Shown here one piece after another: positions 16,845-24,809 of a stretch of DNA of 40,146 bases (position 1 is the first letter of the stretch; the number at the start of each line of letters is the position of its first letter). The notes under the pieces are model-generated. The model searched no databases, had not been told where the DNA came from, and saw only the letters and a list, made by a program, of their open reading frames with translations. The stretch is from assembly GCA_029259695.1 (NCBI GenBank), contig JAJDEQ010000125.1, positions 1-40,146 on the forward strand. Direction: 5' to 3'. The stretch comes from Planctomycetota bacterium (GTDB lineage: Bacteria; Planctomycetota; B15-G4). Made by a program: the position numbers and the translations under genes.

Positions 16845-17462
16845 TCAGCGCCCCTCGAGCGCCTCGTGCACCCGACCCACCATCTCGGGGCCCGGCTTGA
16901 GCGTGGCGTCGCCCTCGTCCTTCCACTTGGACGGACAGCCTTCGTCGGCCTTCTTGGCCAGGTACATGTTGGCCTTGAACTTGCGCAACAGCTCGTCGAT
17001 GTTGCGGCCCATGTTGTAGAAGTTGACTTCCGAGTTGAGCAGCTTGCCCTCGGGGCTGATCACGAAGGTGCCGCGCAGCGTCAGGCCGGAGCCTTCGTCG
17101 TACACGCCGAACATGCGACCCAGGTTGCCCGTCGTGTCGGAGCCCATCGAGTACTTCACCGCGGCCAGCTCCTTCTCCTCACGCTGCCAGGCGAGGTGCA
17201 CGAACTGGGTGTCTGTGCTCACGCTGACGAGCCGTGCGCCGAGCTTCTCGAACCGATCTTGCTGCTCTGCCAGAGCAGCGAATTCGGTCGCTCACACGAA
17301 GGTGAAGTCAGCCGGGTAGAAGAACAGGATCGTCCACTTCCCGTCCTGCTTGTTCTGGGCCAGGCTCGCTTCACCGAAGCCGCCGGTGGACGGCTCGAAC
17401 GTCGTGAGAGTGAAGTCGGGCACGTCGGCGCCGACCAGCAGGGGAGGACAGACATCGCTCAT
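16845..17462 (-). CDS. ahpC: AhpC-type 2-Cys peroxiredoxin with in-frame TGA at the peroxidatic position; candidate selenoprotein
   Basis: Reduces hydrogen peroxide and organic peroxides in the cytoplasm. Read through TGA at 17294-17292 it is one 205-residue protein from ATG 17462, with a GGAGAG Shine-Dalgarno. The family motif PxxxTxxC is present as P50-ADF-T54-FV-U57, so the TGA is exactly the peroxidatic cysteine. The resolving Cys176 (EGCPSKW) and the AhpC-type C-terminus are intact, as are the downstream ATEFAALAEQQ and NLGRMFGVYDE blocks. Alanine replaces the usual proline after the catalytic residue. Sec-containing peroxiredoxins are known in some bacteria. A SECIS-like hairpin follows the TGA. 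The gene precedes the CHAT gene by 8 bases and follows flotillin by 182 bases. Ordinary gene calling would give two fragments. Confidence 0.87.
17251..17294 (-). promoter_or_regulatory. Candidate bacterial SECIS element of the peroxiredoxin gene
   Basis: On the minus strand, after TGA 17294-17292: a 6-bp lower stem (17289-17284 with 17256-17251, one G-T wobble), a 4/4 internal loop, a perfect 8-bp upper stem (17279-17272 with 17268-17261) and the loop GGC. The first loop G (17271) is 20 bases from the TGA, inside the 16-37 window used by SelB. Confidence 0.78.
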
Positions 17463-17582
17463 GGGGAGCTCTCCGGGGGCATGGCGTCGATGACGCACAA
17501 GGTCATGCGAAGACGGCGAGCATATCGGCCCGGCGCATTTCCCGCCATCGCCCCCGCACCGGCCTCCCGTCCGCATGGACCA

Positions 17583-17616
17583 CCGGGCGCCGAGCTGCGC
17601 AAGCCTCGGCGCCCGG
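17583..17616 (-). terminator. Hairpin after the flotillin gene
   Basis: A perfect 12-bp stem (17583-17594 with 17605-17616) with a 10-base loop, 29 bases past the flotillin stop and before the peroxiredoxin gene. There is no T-run. It suggests the nfeD-flotillin unit ends here and the peroxiredoxin has its own promoter. Confidence 0.55.
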
Positions 17617-17644
17617 CGGACGCTGTCGATCGTCACCCTCCGCT

Positions 17645-19153
17645 TCAACTCGCGGTGGGGTCTCCGTCATCCATCGACCCGCGCGGGCCGTCGTCAGGAT
17701 CCACGGTCGGGGAGGGCTGCCAGCGTGACGGCCGTGCAGGCGTCGCCTGTCCACCGCCGCCGTCGCCTTGGGTCTCCCCGTCCTGCGCCATCGAGCCGAG
17801 GTAGCTCGGCAGCTCGACGCCGGCCATGCCGGCCACGTCCTGCAGCGGCGGCAGGCTCTTCACCAGGTTCGACACGAAGTTCGCAGTGCTCGAACCGTTC
17901 TCGCCGCCGCCCGAGTCCCAGACCGTGATCTTGTCGATCTTCAGGTTGGCGATCGCTTCGACCTGACGTGCGACGACCTCCTCGATCTTCTCGACCATGA
18001 GCAGCGTGGCAGCAGCCTTGGCGTCGCCCCCGCAACTCGTCACCAGCGCCTTGTAACCGGAGGCCTTGGCATCGAGCACTTGCTTGACGCCCTTCGCCTC
18101 CGCTTCGTAGCGAGCCAGGGTCGCGTCGGCATCGCCGCGCGCCTCGCGCCGACGCTTCTCCGCCTCGGCCTCGGCAGCGATCTCGATCTTGCGCTTCTCG
18201 ATCTCCTCCTGGACCACCTCCTCGGCGTTCAGGCGTTCCTGTTCGGCGAGATAACGAGCCTTCTGGATCTCCGCGACCGCCTGGCTCTCGGCCACCTCGC
18301 CCCGCTGGCGCGCGGCCGCCTCCTTGATCGCGAGCTCCGCGTTGGTGTCGGCGATCTCCGCCTTGGCGCGGTTCTCACCCGTGACCGCCTCGGCTTCCTG
18401 GCCGTGCACGAACACGCGCCGGTCAGCCTCCGCCGACTTCTCACCCTTGGCCGCCTCGGCTGTGCTCTCGGCGACACGGATGGTCTGTTCGCGAAGCGCT
18501 TCGGCCCGGCCGATGGCACCCAGCTTGTCCTGCTCGGCCACGTCGACCAGCGCCTGGTTGATGGCTGTCGACGCCGCCTTCTGGCCGATGCTCTCGATGT
18601 AGTCCGACTCATCGGTGATGTCGGTGATGTTGACGTTGATCAGGTTGAGGCCGATCTTGTTCAGCTCGGGCTCGACGTTCTTCCTGATCGACTCGAGGAA
18701 GCGTTCGCGATCCTGGTTGATCTCCTCGATCGTCAGCGACGCGACGGTCAGGCGCAGCTGGCCGAAGATGATCTCCCGCGCCATCTCCTCGATCTGCGGC
18801 GGTTGCAGACCCAGCAGGCGCTCGGCCGCGTTCTGCATGATCTCCTCGGCCGTGCTGATGCCGACGGTGAACGTGCTGGGCACGTGGATGCGGATGTTCT
18901 GCTGCGAGAGCGCGTTCTTGAGCGGGATGTTGATCGTGAGCGGCGTCAGGCTCAGGAACGAGTAGTCCTGGATCAGCGGCCACACGAGGGCGCCGCCGCC
19001 GTGGATGCAACGCGCCGACTCGAACGCGCCGATCTTGCCGTAGATGACCAGGATCGCGTCCGACGGGCAGCGTTTGTAGCGCGATGCCAGGATCAGGAAC
19101 GTCGTGACCAGCAGGACCAGTGCGGCCCCCGCTGCATAGGCGAAGTATTCCAT
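17645..19153 (-). CDS. floT: Flotillin-like SPFH-domain membrane scaffold protein
   Basis: 502 residues. A single N-terminal membrane segment (about 5-23) is followed by the SPFH/band 7 domain (about 28-200), with blocks YGKIGAFESARCIHGGGALV, RIHVPSTFTVGI and NLINVNITDITDESDYIESI. A long Ala/Glu-rich coiled coil (about 205-375, EAEAEKRRREARGDADATLA) and a C-terminal region with LKIDKITVWDSGGG come next. The last 55 residues are a disordered Gly/Asp/Pro tail. Bacterial flotillins oligomerise at the inner membrane and organise membrane microdomains. An NfeD-like gene precedes it by 56 bases, the classic yuaF-floT arrangement. Confidence 0.93.
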   Translation of the reverse strand: MEYFAYAAGAALVLLVTTFLILASRYKRCPSDAILVIYGKIGAFESARCIHGGGALVWPLIQDYSFLSLTPLTINIPLKNALSQQNIRIHVPSTFTVGISTAEEIMQNAAERLLGLQPPQIEEMAREIIFGQLRLTVASLTIEEINQDRERFLESIRKNVEPELNKIGLNLINVNITDITDESDYIESIGQKAASTAINQALVDVAEQDKLGAIGRAEALREQTIRVAESTAEAAKGEKSAEADRRVFVHGQEAEAVTGENRAKAEIADTNAELAIKEAAARQRGEVAESQAVAEIQKARYLAEQERLNAEEVVQEEIEKRKIEIAAEAEAEKRRREARGDADATLARYEAEAKGVKQVLDAKASGYKALVTSCGGDAKAAATLLMVEKIEEVVARQVEAIANLKIDKITVWDSGGGENGSSTANFVSNLVKSLPPLQDVAGMAGVELPSYLGSMAQDGETQGDGGGGQATPARPSRWQPSPTVDPDDGPRGSMDDGDPTAS

Positions 19154-19209
19154 GTTGCCCCCTCCGTATCGTCAGGCTTGTTTCGTCAGTTCGATGGTCG
19201 TGTCGGAGC

Positions 19210-19782
19210 TCAGGCTCGACTCGCCTGGTTCGCTGTCACCACGAGCACGTTGCCCGACTCCAGTGCCGTGACCACGATCGCCGTGCCGGTCGGCAGATCC
19301 CGACCGTCATGCGTGACGGCGTCGAGGACCCGCAGGCGCTTCTGCACGGTGACGCGTGCCTTGCCACCCACCTTCGTCTTCACCGTGAGGTACACGGTGC
19401 CCTCGGCGCCGATGGCGTTGCTCAGGTCGATGTTCCCCGACGACTGCATCGCGTGGAACAGGTCGAAGATGCGCGCCATGAGCAGGGTCATGAGCAACCC
19501 CGCACCGATGCCGCCGATGATCGAGAGCGCCGGCGAGAGTTGCAGCTCGACATGACAGCCCAGCCCGATCAGGCCGAACATCATGAAGAAGGCCGACAAC
19601 CCCTGGAGCGACAGCAGGCCGAACGTCCCGTCGCCGTGATCGACGTCGAGATCCACGTCGACGTCCGCATCACCGCCGAGCAGCGACAAAGCCAGTCGCA
19701 CCAGCGTGAACACGCCGCCCAGTCCTGCACAGACGGCGAAGAACTGATCCAGTCCTTCGAGTGAGCCGAACCACTCCAACAT
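19210..19782 (-). CDS. NfeD-like (YuaF-type) membrane protein
   Basis: 190 residues from ATG 19782, with GGGAGGAAG 5 bases upstream; an adjacent TTG codon just before is not needed. Three hydrophobic segments lie in the first 115 residues (around 10-35, 58-76 and 82-105), with an Asp/Val-rich acidic linker (DADVDVDLDVDHGDG) after the first. The rest is a C-terminal OB-fold of the NfeD family (AIGAEGTVYLTVKT, then LPTGTAIVVTALESGNVLVV). This is the short YuaF type without the ClpP-like protease domain. Such proteins are encoded with flotillins and are thought to interact with them, which fits the gene 56 bases downstream. Confidence 0.9.
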   Translation of the reverse strand: MLEWFGSLEGLDQFFAVCAGLGGVFTLVRLALSLLGGDADVDVDLDVDHGDGTFGLLSLQGLSAFFMMFGLIGLGCHVELQLSPALSIIGGIGAGLLMTLLMARIFDLFHAMQSSGNIDLSNAIGAEGTVYLTVKTKVGGKARVTVQKRLRVLDAVTHDGRDLPTGTAIVVTALESGNVLVVTANQASRA

Positions 19783-19867
19783 CAATCTTCCTCCCGACGA
19801 GGCATCGCACCGAAGCGCATCGCCGCGTCCCCCGTTCTCCGGCGGCGCGGACCTCGCGCCTCGACGG

Positions 19868-19898
19868 ATGATACCGCTCGGCGGTATGCGGCCGTCAG
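19868..19898 (-). promoter_or_regulatory. Candidate nfeD-flotillin promoter with overlapping operator
   Basis: On the minus strand: CTGACG (19898-19893), a 19-base spacer and TATCAT (19873-19868, five of six matches). The inverted repeat ATACCGC-TCG-GCGGTAT (19871-19887) overlaps the upstream edge of the -10, a typical repressor position. The leader to ATG 19782 would be about 80 bases. Confidence 0.45.
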
Positions 19899-20173
19899 CC
19901 CTGGGTTTCGAGGGGATCGCCCACGATCTGCCTCAGACACATGAGTGTGTGTTGCGCCCCGGGAATTGCAGTCCAGCCCGCGACTTCACGAGTGCGCCAC
20001 GGAGGCCCCCGTGCTCGACGCCCCCCGTGTCGGTGTCCACATCGACCGTCGGCATGCCCGGTGCGGTCCGTTTCGCGTTCGGGGATGCCGGACGGATCGG
20101 TGACTGAGCCGTCGGCAACGGCCTCTCGGGGACGTGCTGCGACGCCCCATCGCCCGCGTCTCGCCAGCCGGCG
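19899..20173. other. Intergenic stretch without a recognisable gene
   Basis: With the promoter region and leader this forms a 391-base gap between the nfeD-like gene and the gene ending at 20174. Short frames here have no coding character. The hairpin GAGCCGT/ACGG(C)CTC at 20106-20125 (one bulged C) may end transcription of the minus-strand gene upstream. Confidence 0.5.
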
Positions 20174-21475
20174 TCAGGGCGCCGTGATGGTGAACTCCAG
20201 GCCTTCCGTCGCATCGAGCGTGAAGCCCACCGCACGGAAGATGAACTGGCAGTAGACCTTCAGCCCCGGCGGCACGGCGGCGCCCGCGGGGATCGGTGTG
20301 GGCACCGGCACGCAAGTCGACGAGAACGGCGGGAAGAAGATGATGTTCGCCGAGGCGCGGAACGGGTCGACCCAGAAGAGCGTGCCCACGGCCGGAATCG
20401 GGGGACAGGCCAGTCCCGGACCGGGGAACTGGAAGTTGCACACGAGCGCCACCGTCGTCGTGCCCGCAGGCTCGTTGAGCCACTCGAGACCGAACGTCGG
20501 GCCGGGAGAGCACGACTGACCGAACGTCCCGATGCCGGCAGTCGCGCGCGGGAAGCCGTAGGTGATGCCCCGTGACACGTAGGCCAGGCCCTTGAGCGGT
20601 GCGTTGGTCGGCGAACACAACGTCGGCGTGTAGAACTGCGGCGTTGCGGGCGCGCCCGAGACCGCGACGTACTCGACGGTCGTGCCATCGGTCACGTACA
20701 GCTGCCCGTCTGGCGAGCGCAGCCCCGGCGTGGCCAGGTCGTAGGCGATGCCTTGCAGCGGCGTCGTGAGCCCGCAGGACGGCGGCACGAAACTGCTGAC
20801 GGCCGTCGCCGTCGCACCCGCCACGCACGGCAGCGGCAGCATCAGGTTGTGCACGAAGCCACCCGCATCACAGGCCCACAGGGACCGGCTGAACGGATCC
20901 CAGGTCACGTCGGTGATCGGCGTGACCGGCGTCGGGGTGACGATCGGCAGCGGCCCGCAGAGCACGATCGCGGCACCGCAGGGCGTCGCCGGCGGAGCGA
21001 TGGCAGCGAGGAACGCCCCATCCGTGATCCACAGCGTGGGGACGCCGGCGAAGAACGCGCCGGTCTCGTCCATGCCCATGCCGGTGAGCGCGCCCATGCC
21101 GAGCACGGTCGGCACGAAGAACGACTGGAGCGGCGTGCACGGCGGCGGAGTCCCGCAGGGCCGATCGCCCACGTACTCCTCGATCACGAAGCCATCGGTG
21201 ACGTAGACAGTGTCGCCCAGGCAGTTCACGGCCACGTCGCCGATGATGCCGGCGGCAGGCACCGGCCCTGCGGTGGGACCGACGCACGGCGGCGGCACCG
21301 AGTAACCGCACGGGATGCGCACCGGATTGGGCGCCGGGCACGCACCGCCGCTGGCGCTGGTGAATTCCCACAGCCCTGTACCTGCGTCGATGCCGTAGAG
21401 CGTCTGCGCAGTGGGGACCGAGGTCAGACCGCAGACAGCCAGAGCACACAGCACGAGTTTCGAGACCGACTTCAT
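20174..21475 (-). CDS. Secreted Cys-rich propeller-like protein with C-terminal secretion-associated module
   Basis: 433 residues from ATG 21475, with GAGGAGGTG upstream and a signal peptide (MKSVSKLVLCALAVCGL up to PTAQ). The body has repeats of the type GxVYVTDG, DVTWDPFSRSLWACDAGGFV, GIAYDLATPG and LYVTDGTTVEYV, which suggest a beta-propeller. There are many Cys-Pro-rich loops (PCGTPPPCTP) likely to form disulfides. From about residue 305, GIGTFGQSCSPGPTFGLEW begins a tail related in pattern to that of the cytochrome at 5752-8076, ending LDATEGLEFTITAP. No enzyme motif is recognised. Extracellular or surface location inferred. Confidence 0.78.
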   Translation of the reverse strand: MKSVSKLVLCALAVCGLTSVPTAQTLYGIDAGTGLWEFTSASGGACPAPNPVRIPCGYSVPPPCVGPTAGPVPAAGIIGDVAVNCLGDTVYVTDGFVIEEYVGDRPCGTPPPCTPLQSFFVPTVLGMGALTGMGMDETGAFFAGVPTLWITDGAFLAAIAPPATPCGAAIVLCGPLPIVTPTPVTPITDVTWDPFSRSLWACDAGGFVHNLMLPLPCVAGATATAVSSFVPPSCGLTTPLQGIAYDLATPGLRSPDGQLYVTDGTTVEYVAVSGAPATPQFYTPTLCSPTNAPLKGLAYVSRGITYGFPRATAGIGTFGQSCSPGPTFGLEWLNEPAGTTTVALVCNFQFPGPGLACPPIPAVGTLFWVDPFRASANIIFFPPFSSTCVPVPTPIPAGAAVPPGLKVYCQFIFRAVGFTLDATEGLEFTITAP

Positions 21476-21715
21476 GGAGCACCTCCTCATTCTTCTTCGC
21501 CGCACGGTCGTCTCGCGATCTGCCCGATCGCGTCCCGAACAACTCGCGCCGGTGGCCACCCTATCACCTCCCGGCCAGAACGGGACCTGCCCCCGCTGGC
21601 GTGACGCCGGAGTCGCTGCCAAGATCCGGGCAGGTGGTCGAGGCACCGGCTGGACTCGACGGTCCACCGCAGGGCCGCGCCCCGCGATGCCCGCGCACCA
21701 ACGGGGAGCAGAAGC
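21476..21715. other. Non-coding gap
   Basis: About 240 bases upstream of the secreted protein gene. It contains that gene's ribosome-binding site at its left end; no convincing promoter, gene or repeat was found. Confidence 0.4.
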
Positions 21716-21971
21716 GTGTCCGAGCACACGACAAGTGACCGCAGGTCGGGCGCCGTCTCGTGGTGGGTCTGTCTGCTCGCCGCCCCCGTTGCTGCTGACG
21801 CGACGGGCCCCGGTGCTCGCGGTCGCGATGCTGGTGGCCTTCGGTTGGCAACTCCAGCTCTCCCACGCCGCGATGCACGGTCCGGTGGCCTTCGGACTCC
21901 TGGCCGTGACCTCCTTCTGGCTGTGGTTTCGGTCCCGGAACCCGCCCACCGAAGTCGAGCCCGCTCGATGA
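21716..21971 (+). pseudogene. Small membrane protein gene broken by a +1 frameshift in a C-run
   Basis: GTG 21716 follows a good GGGGAG Shine-Dalgarno by 7 bases and opens a coding-like frame (SEHTTSDRRSGAVSWWVCLL). At the CCCCC run 21783-21787 the coding character moves to the next frame, which continues to TGA 21969-21971. Removing one C gives an 84-residue protein with three hydrophobic segments (VSWWVCLLAAPLLL; APVLAVAMLVAFGW; GPVAFGLLAVTSFWLWF). It may be a real frameshift mutation, an assembly error in the homopolymer or programmed slippage. Function unknown. If the first part is not coding, a 60-residue version could start at TTG 21789. Confidence 0.5.
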
Positions 21972-22007
21972 ACGCAGCGGCATCGTCCTGGTGCCACGCG
22001 CTCCTGC

Positions 22008-24809
22008 TCAGTCCTGGCGGAAGACCCACCAGGCCACAGCGCCCGGTGGCAGCGTCGCCAGTCCCATGGCCGTGCTGAGCTGGAACGGCCCGGCCGGCTG
22101 GGCGGCGCTGACCTCGTTGCCGTCCACGTCGTACGCCGTGACGGTGTAGCCGATCGCGTTGGACCAACCCGGGTAGACACCGAAGTCGGCGATGCCGAAG
22201 TCCAGCGTGACGTCCGCGCCGACATCCTCGGGAGCGACCCACGGGTTCACGACCATCAGACACAATGACCCGGCGTCGGGCGCGGCGCTGTCGGCCGGCG
22301 CCTGGTACATGCCGGGCGTGAGGTAGTCCTCGACGTACAGCGGCGTCGGCGGCGCGCTGCCCACCGGCGTGCCGGGGATGCCGTCGAAGCCCACGGGCGG
22401 CGTGATCGTCATGGCGGGCAGCCGGCGCAGCGTGCCGTTGTGCCACGTCAACAGGTCACGCCGGGGCGACGTGAGTCCCGCTCCGGCCACCGCCGATCCG
22501 TAGACGTCGCCGCGCAGCGCCGCGGTCATGCGGCCCATGAGCCACAGGTACCGCGCGGTCACCCGTGGCTGCTCGACATAGGTGACGGGTGTGCCGTCCC
22601 CGGGGCTCGCGGCCCCTGCGCCGTCTCCCGCTCCGGGCGGCAACGGCAACCCGGAGAACTCGTTGTAGGGCCCGGCTTCCGCGCGGTCGGTGAACGGGCC
22701 GAACGCGTCGGTGAACTGGTGCGTGAACCCCGGCGCCTGCCCAAAGGTGGTCATCAGCGCCGCCTCGACCCACGCCCGCCGCTCGGGCGGCTGGAAGCGC
22801 GAGCCGGTCAGCTTGCTGATGCGCACGTTGTCGTACACCGTGCGGAAGAACGGAATCGTGACGGCGTTGGGCAGCGGCGTCGCCCCCGGCGCACCCGGCT
22901 TGAGGATCGACACGCGATTGCCGGCGGGGTCCTCGTACATCAGGTGCGTGTAGGGCGTGCCCCAGCCCTGGGCCGTCTCGATCGAGACGATGAAGTCGTC
23001 GGGCGGATCGGGCAGCGCCGCGAGCCCGGTGGCCACGTCGGCGAGCTGCTGCTCCCGCGCGGCGAACATCCAGTTGCCGCCACCCGGGTCGTGCGCGTGA
23101 TCCAAGGCGTAGCACGGCACCTGGGCCACCTCGACGAAGTCGAGGTAGGTGCCCTTGGCTCCCGACAGCGCGGTGGTGGCCACGATCTCGGCGGGCAGGA
23201 AGTCCTTCCACCAGGTGCCACCCGGGCAGAGGAAGACGCCGATGCCCGGGTCGTTGATCGACACGATATGCACGTCTTCACCGTTCTCGAGGATCAACCG
23301 GGACGCGTCCACGTTGACCTGTTCGCCTTCGATCGGGCACGGATCAGGGGTCCCCGACGGATCGGCCAGGCCGGCGCCCTTGGTCGCGCTGATGTACGGC
23401 GCGACGGTCATGCCCCACTGCTCCTGAGCCGCGTCCACCGCACTCGCGAACGAGGGCGCGCCGGGCAGGTAGGGCTTGGCCAGCAGGCGCGCGAAGGGCG
23501 AGGTGTGCCATTGGTACCAGGTCGTGTGCACGTCGCGACCGAGCACCCGCGCCACGTCCATCATCGCGCGGCCGAGCCCGTCCATGTCGTCGCCCTCGAA
23601 GCCGGGCTGGAGGAACGAGCTGGACGTCATGCGCTTGGCCGCATCCGGCGCCGGGTGCGCCGGCGAACCGATCGGCCCGGCGTACCAGGGCGCCGACTGC
23701 TCGAGGAACGCCTTGTAGGTGTCGGCCACGTCCCACCAGTCGCCTTCGATGGCACCCAGTCGCACCGCGTAGGGCGTCTCGTAGCTGAGATCCACGAACA
23801 CGTTGGCCGGGACGTGTCGCAGGTTGAACTCGATCCAGCCCGGCGGCCCCTGCACAGCGCAGGCCACGGGATCCCAGAAGGCCGGGAAGAGGCTGGTCGA
23901 CGTGAAGGCCAGCATGCGCTTGAAGTAGTGCTCCACGTCGGTCGTCGAGAAGTAGAACGCGTTGGGTGCCAGATCGTCGCCGTCGTGGTAGGCCATGGCC
24001 TCGACGGAGTAGAAGAGCTGCGCGTCCGAGCCGGTGCCGAGCCAGGCCGGGAAACAGAACTCGGTCGGGTTCTCGATCCGGCTGCCCGAGCGGTAGGGCA
24101 GGATCAACGTGTCGTCGGGGGAGTCGAACGCCGTGAGCCGCACGCTCGGGAAGAGCACTTGCGAGAGGTAGTAGTCCAGGCGTTCGTCCACCGGGTCCAG
24201 CGCCACGCGAATCCGCGCGTCCGCGAGGGACTGCCCCACCACGGTGTTCCAATACGTCTCCACTTCGAACCCGGTGGAGACCCCGCCCAACGTGAACCGC
24301 CCGCGCCACAGGGCGGTCAGCACCTCGGTGTCTCCTCCGCCGAACGGCAGCACGTAGATCAGGTCGAGTGCGTCGAGCCGGCAGTCGGGTTCCGAGCCGT
24401 CGAGGGGGCACGCGGCGGCCAGCGCGGCGCTGCGCGTGAAGCTGCCATCCATGGAGATGTCGACCCACTCGGTGGCCGCCGTGTCCTCGCGCATCAACCG
24501 AAAGGTCCACGCTCCGGCGCCCGGCTCGCAAGCGATGGGCGCCTTCCCGTCGACGACGTTGGTGATCGAGGTCAGAGCCAGCGCGGTCCCGTCCACGCTG
24601 AAGTCGAAGCGCACGAGACCGTTGGTCAGACCCACCGCCTCGGGCAGCGGGCGCTTGCGCACCAGCGGCGGTTGGGTCTCGGCGTCGACCTGCCGCGGGA
24701 CGCCGACCGGGTCGACGGTCTGCACCTGCCCGCCGACGGGCGCAACGGCGAGTGCCCAGACGAGGGACGCGGCGATCAGCGGTCGGTGCATGCATGGTCT
24801 CCGCGTCAT
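22008..24809 (-). CDS. Secreted DUF6259-like putative glycoside hydrolase, divergent copy
   Basis: 933 residues from ATG 24809; the ATGA overlaps the stop of the preceding propeller gene. Signal peptide (HRPLIAASLVWALAVAPVGGQ). The N-terminal beta-sandwich (about 55-330) begins LTNGLVRFDFSVDGTALALT. The central DUF6259-like barrel begins around LGAIEGDWWDVADTYKAFLE. Possible catalytic acids by alignment with the two paralogues are the Asp in GTYLDFVEVAQVPCY and the Glu in FIVSIETAQGWG. The C-terminal beta domain starts after LLTWHNGTLRRLPAM, contains LTPGMYQAPADS and ends GAVAWWVFRQD. It is clearly more divergent than the paralogues at 30030 and 34880. Glycan hydrolysis is inferred from fold and context, not shown. 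Confidence 0.8.
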   Translation of the reverse strand: MTRRPCMHRPLIAASLVWALAVAPVGGQVQTVDPVGVPRQVDAETQPPLVRKRPLPEAVGLTNGLVRFDFSVDGTALALTSITNVVDGKAPIACEPGAGAWTFRLMREDTAATEWVDISMDGSFTRSAALAAACPLDGSEPDCRLDALDLIYVLPFGGGDTEVLTALWRGRFTLGGVSTGFEVETYWNTVVGQSLADARIRVALDPVDERLDYYLSQVLFPSVRLTAFDSPDDTLILPYRSGSRIENPTEFCFPAWLGTGSDAQLFYSVEAMAYHDGDDLAPNAFYFSTTDVEHYFKRMLAFTSTSLFPAFWDPVACAVQGPPGWIEFNLRHVPANVFVDLSYETPYAVRLGAIEGDWWDVADTYKAFLEQSAPWYAGPIGSPAHPAPDAAKRMTSSSFLQPGFEGDDMDGLGRAMMDVARVLGRDVHTTWYQWHTSPFARLLAKPYLPGAPSFASAVDAAQEQWGMTVAPYISATKGAGLADPSGTPDPCPIEGEQVNVDASRLILENGEDVHIVSINDPGIGVFLCPGGTWWKDFLPAEIVATTALSGAKGTYLDFVEVAQVPCYALDHAHDPGGGNWMFAAREQQLADVATGLAALPDPPDDFIVSIETAQGWGTPYTHLMYEDPAGNRVSILKPGAPGATPLPNAVTIPFFRTVYDNVRISKLTGSRFQPPERRAWVEAALMTTFGQAPGFTHQFTDAFGPFTDRAEAGPYNEFSGLPLPPGAGDGAGAASPGDGTPVTYVEQPRVTARYLWLMGRMTAALRGDVYGSAVAGAGLTSPRRDLLTWHNGTLRRLPAMTITPPVGFDGIPGTPVGSAPPTPLYVEDYLTPGMYQAPADSAAPDAGSLCLMVVNPWVAPEDVGADVTLDFGIADFGVYPGWSNAIGYTVTAYDVDGNEVSAAQPAGPFQLSTAMGLATLPPGAVAWWVFRQD

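Noticed and set aside
17292..17294. Reading the peroxiredoxin as two separate genes or a simple pseudogene
   Set aside because: The stop replaces exactly the catalytic residue, both halves are intact and in frame, and a SECIS-like hairpin follows. Decay would not be expected to be so precise.
19868..20107. Small plus-strand frame in the gap after the nfeD-like gene
   Set aside because: No ribosome-binding site, irregular codon use and no recognisable domain; its start lies inside the putative nfeD promoter.
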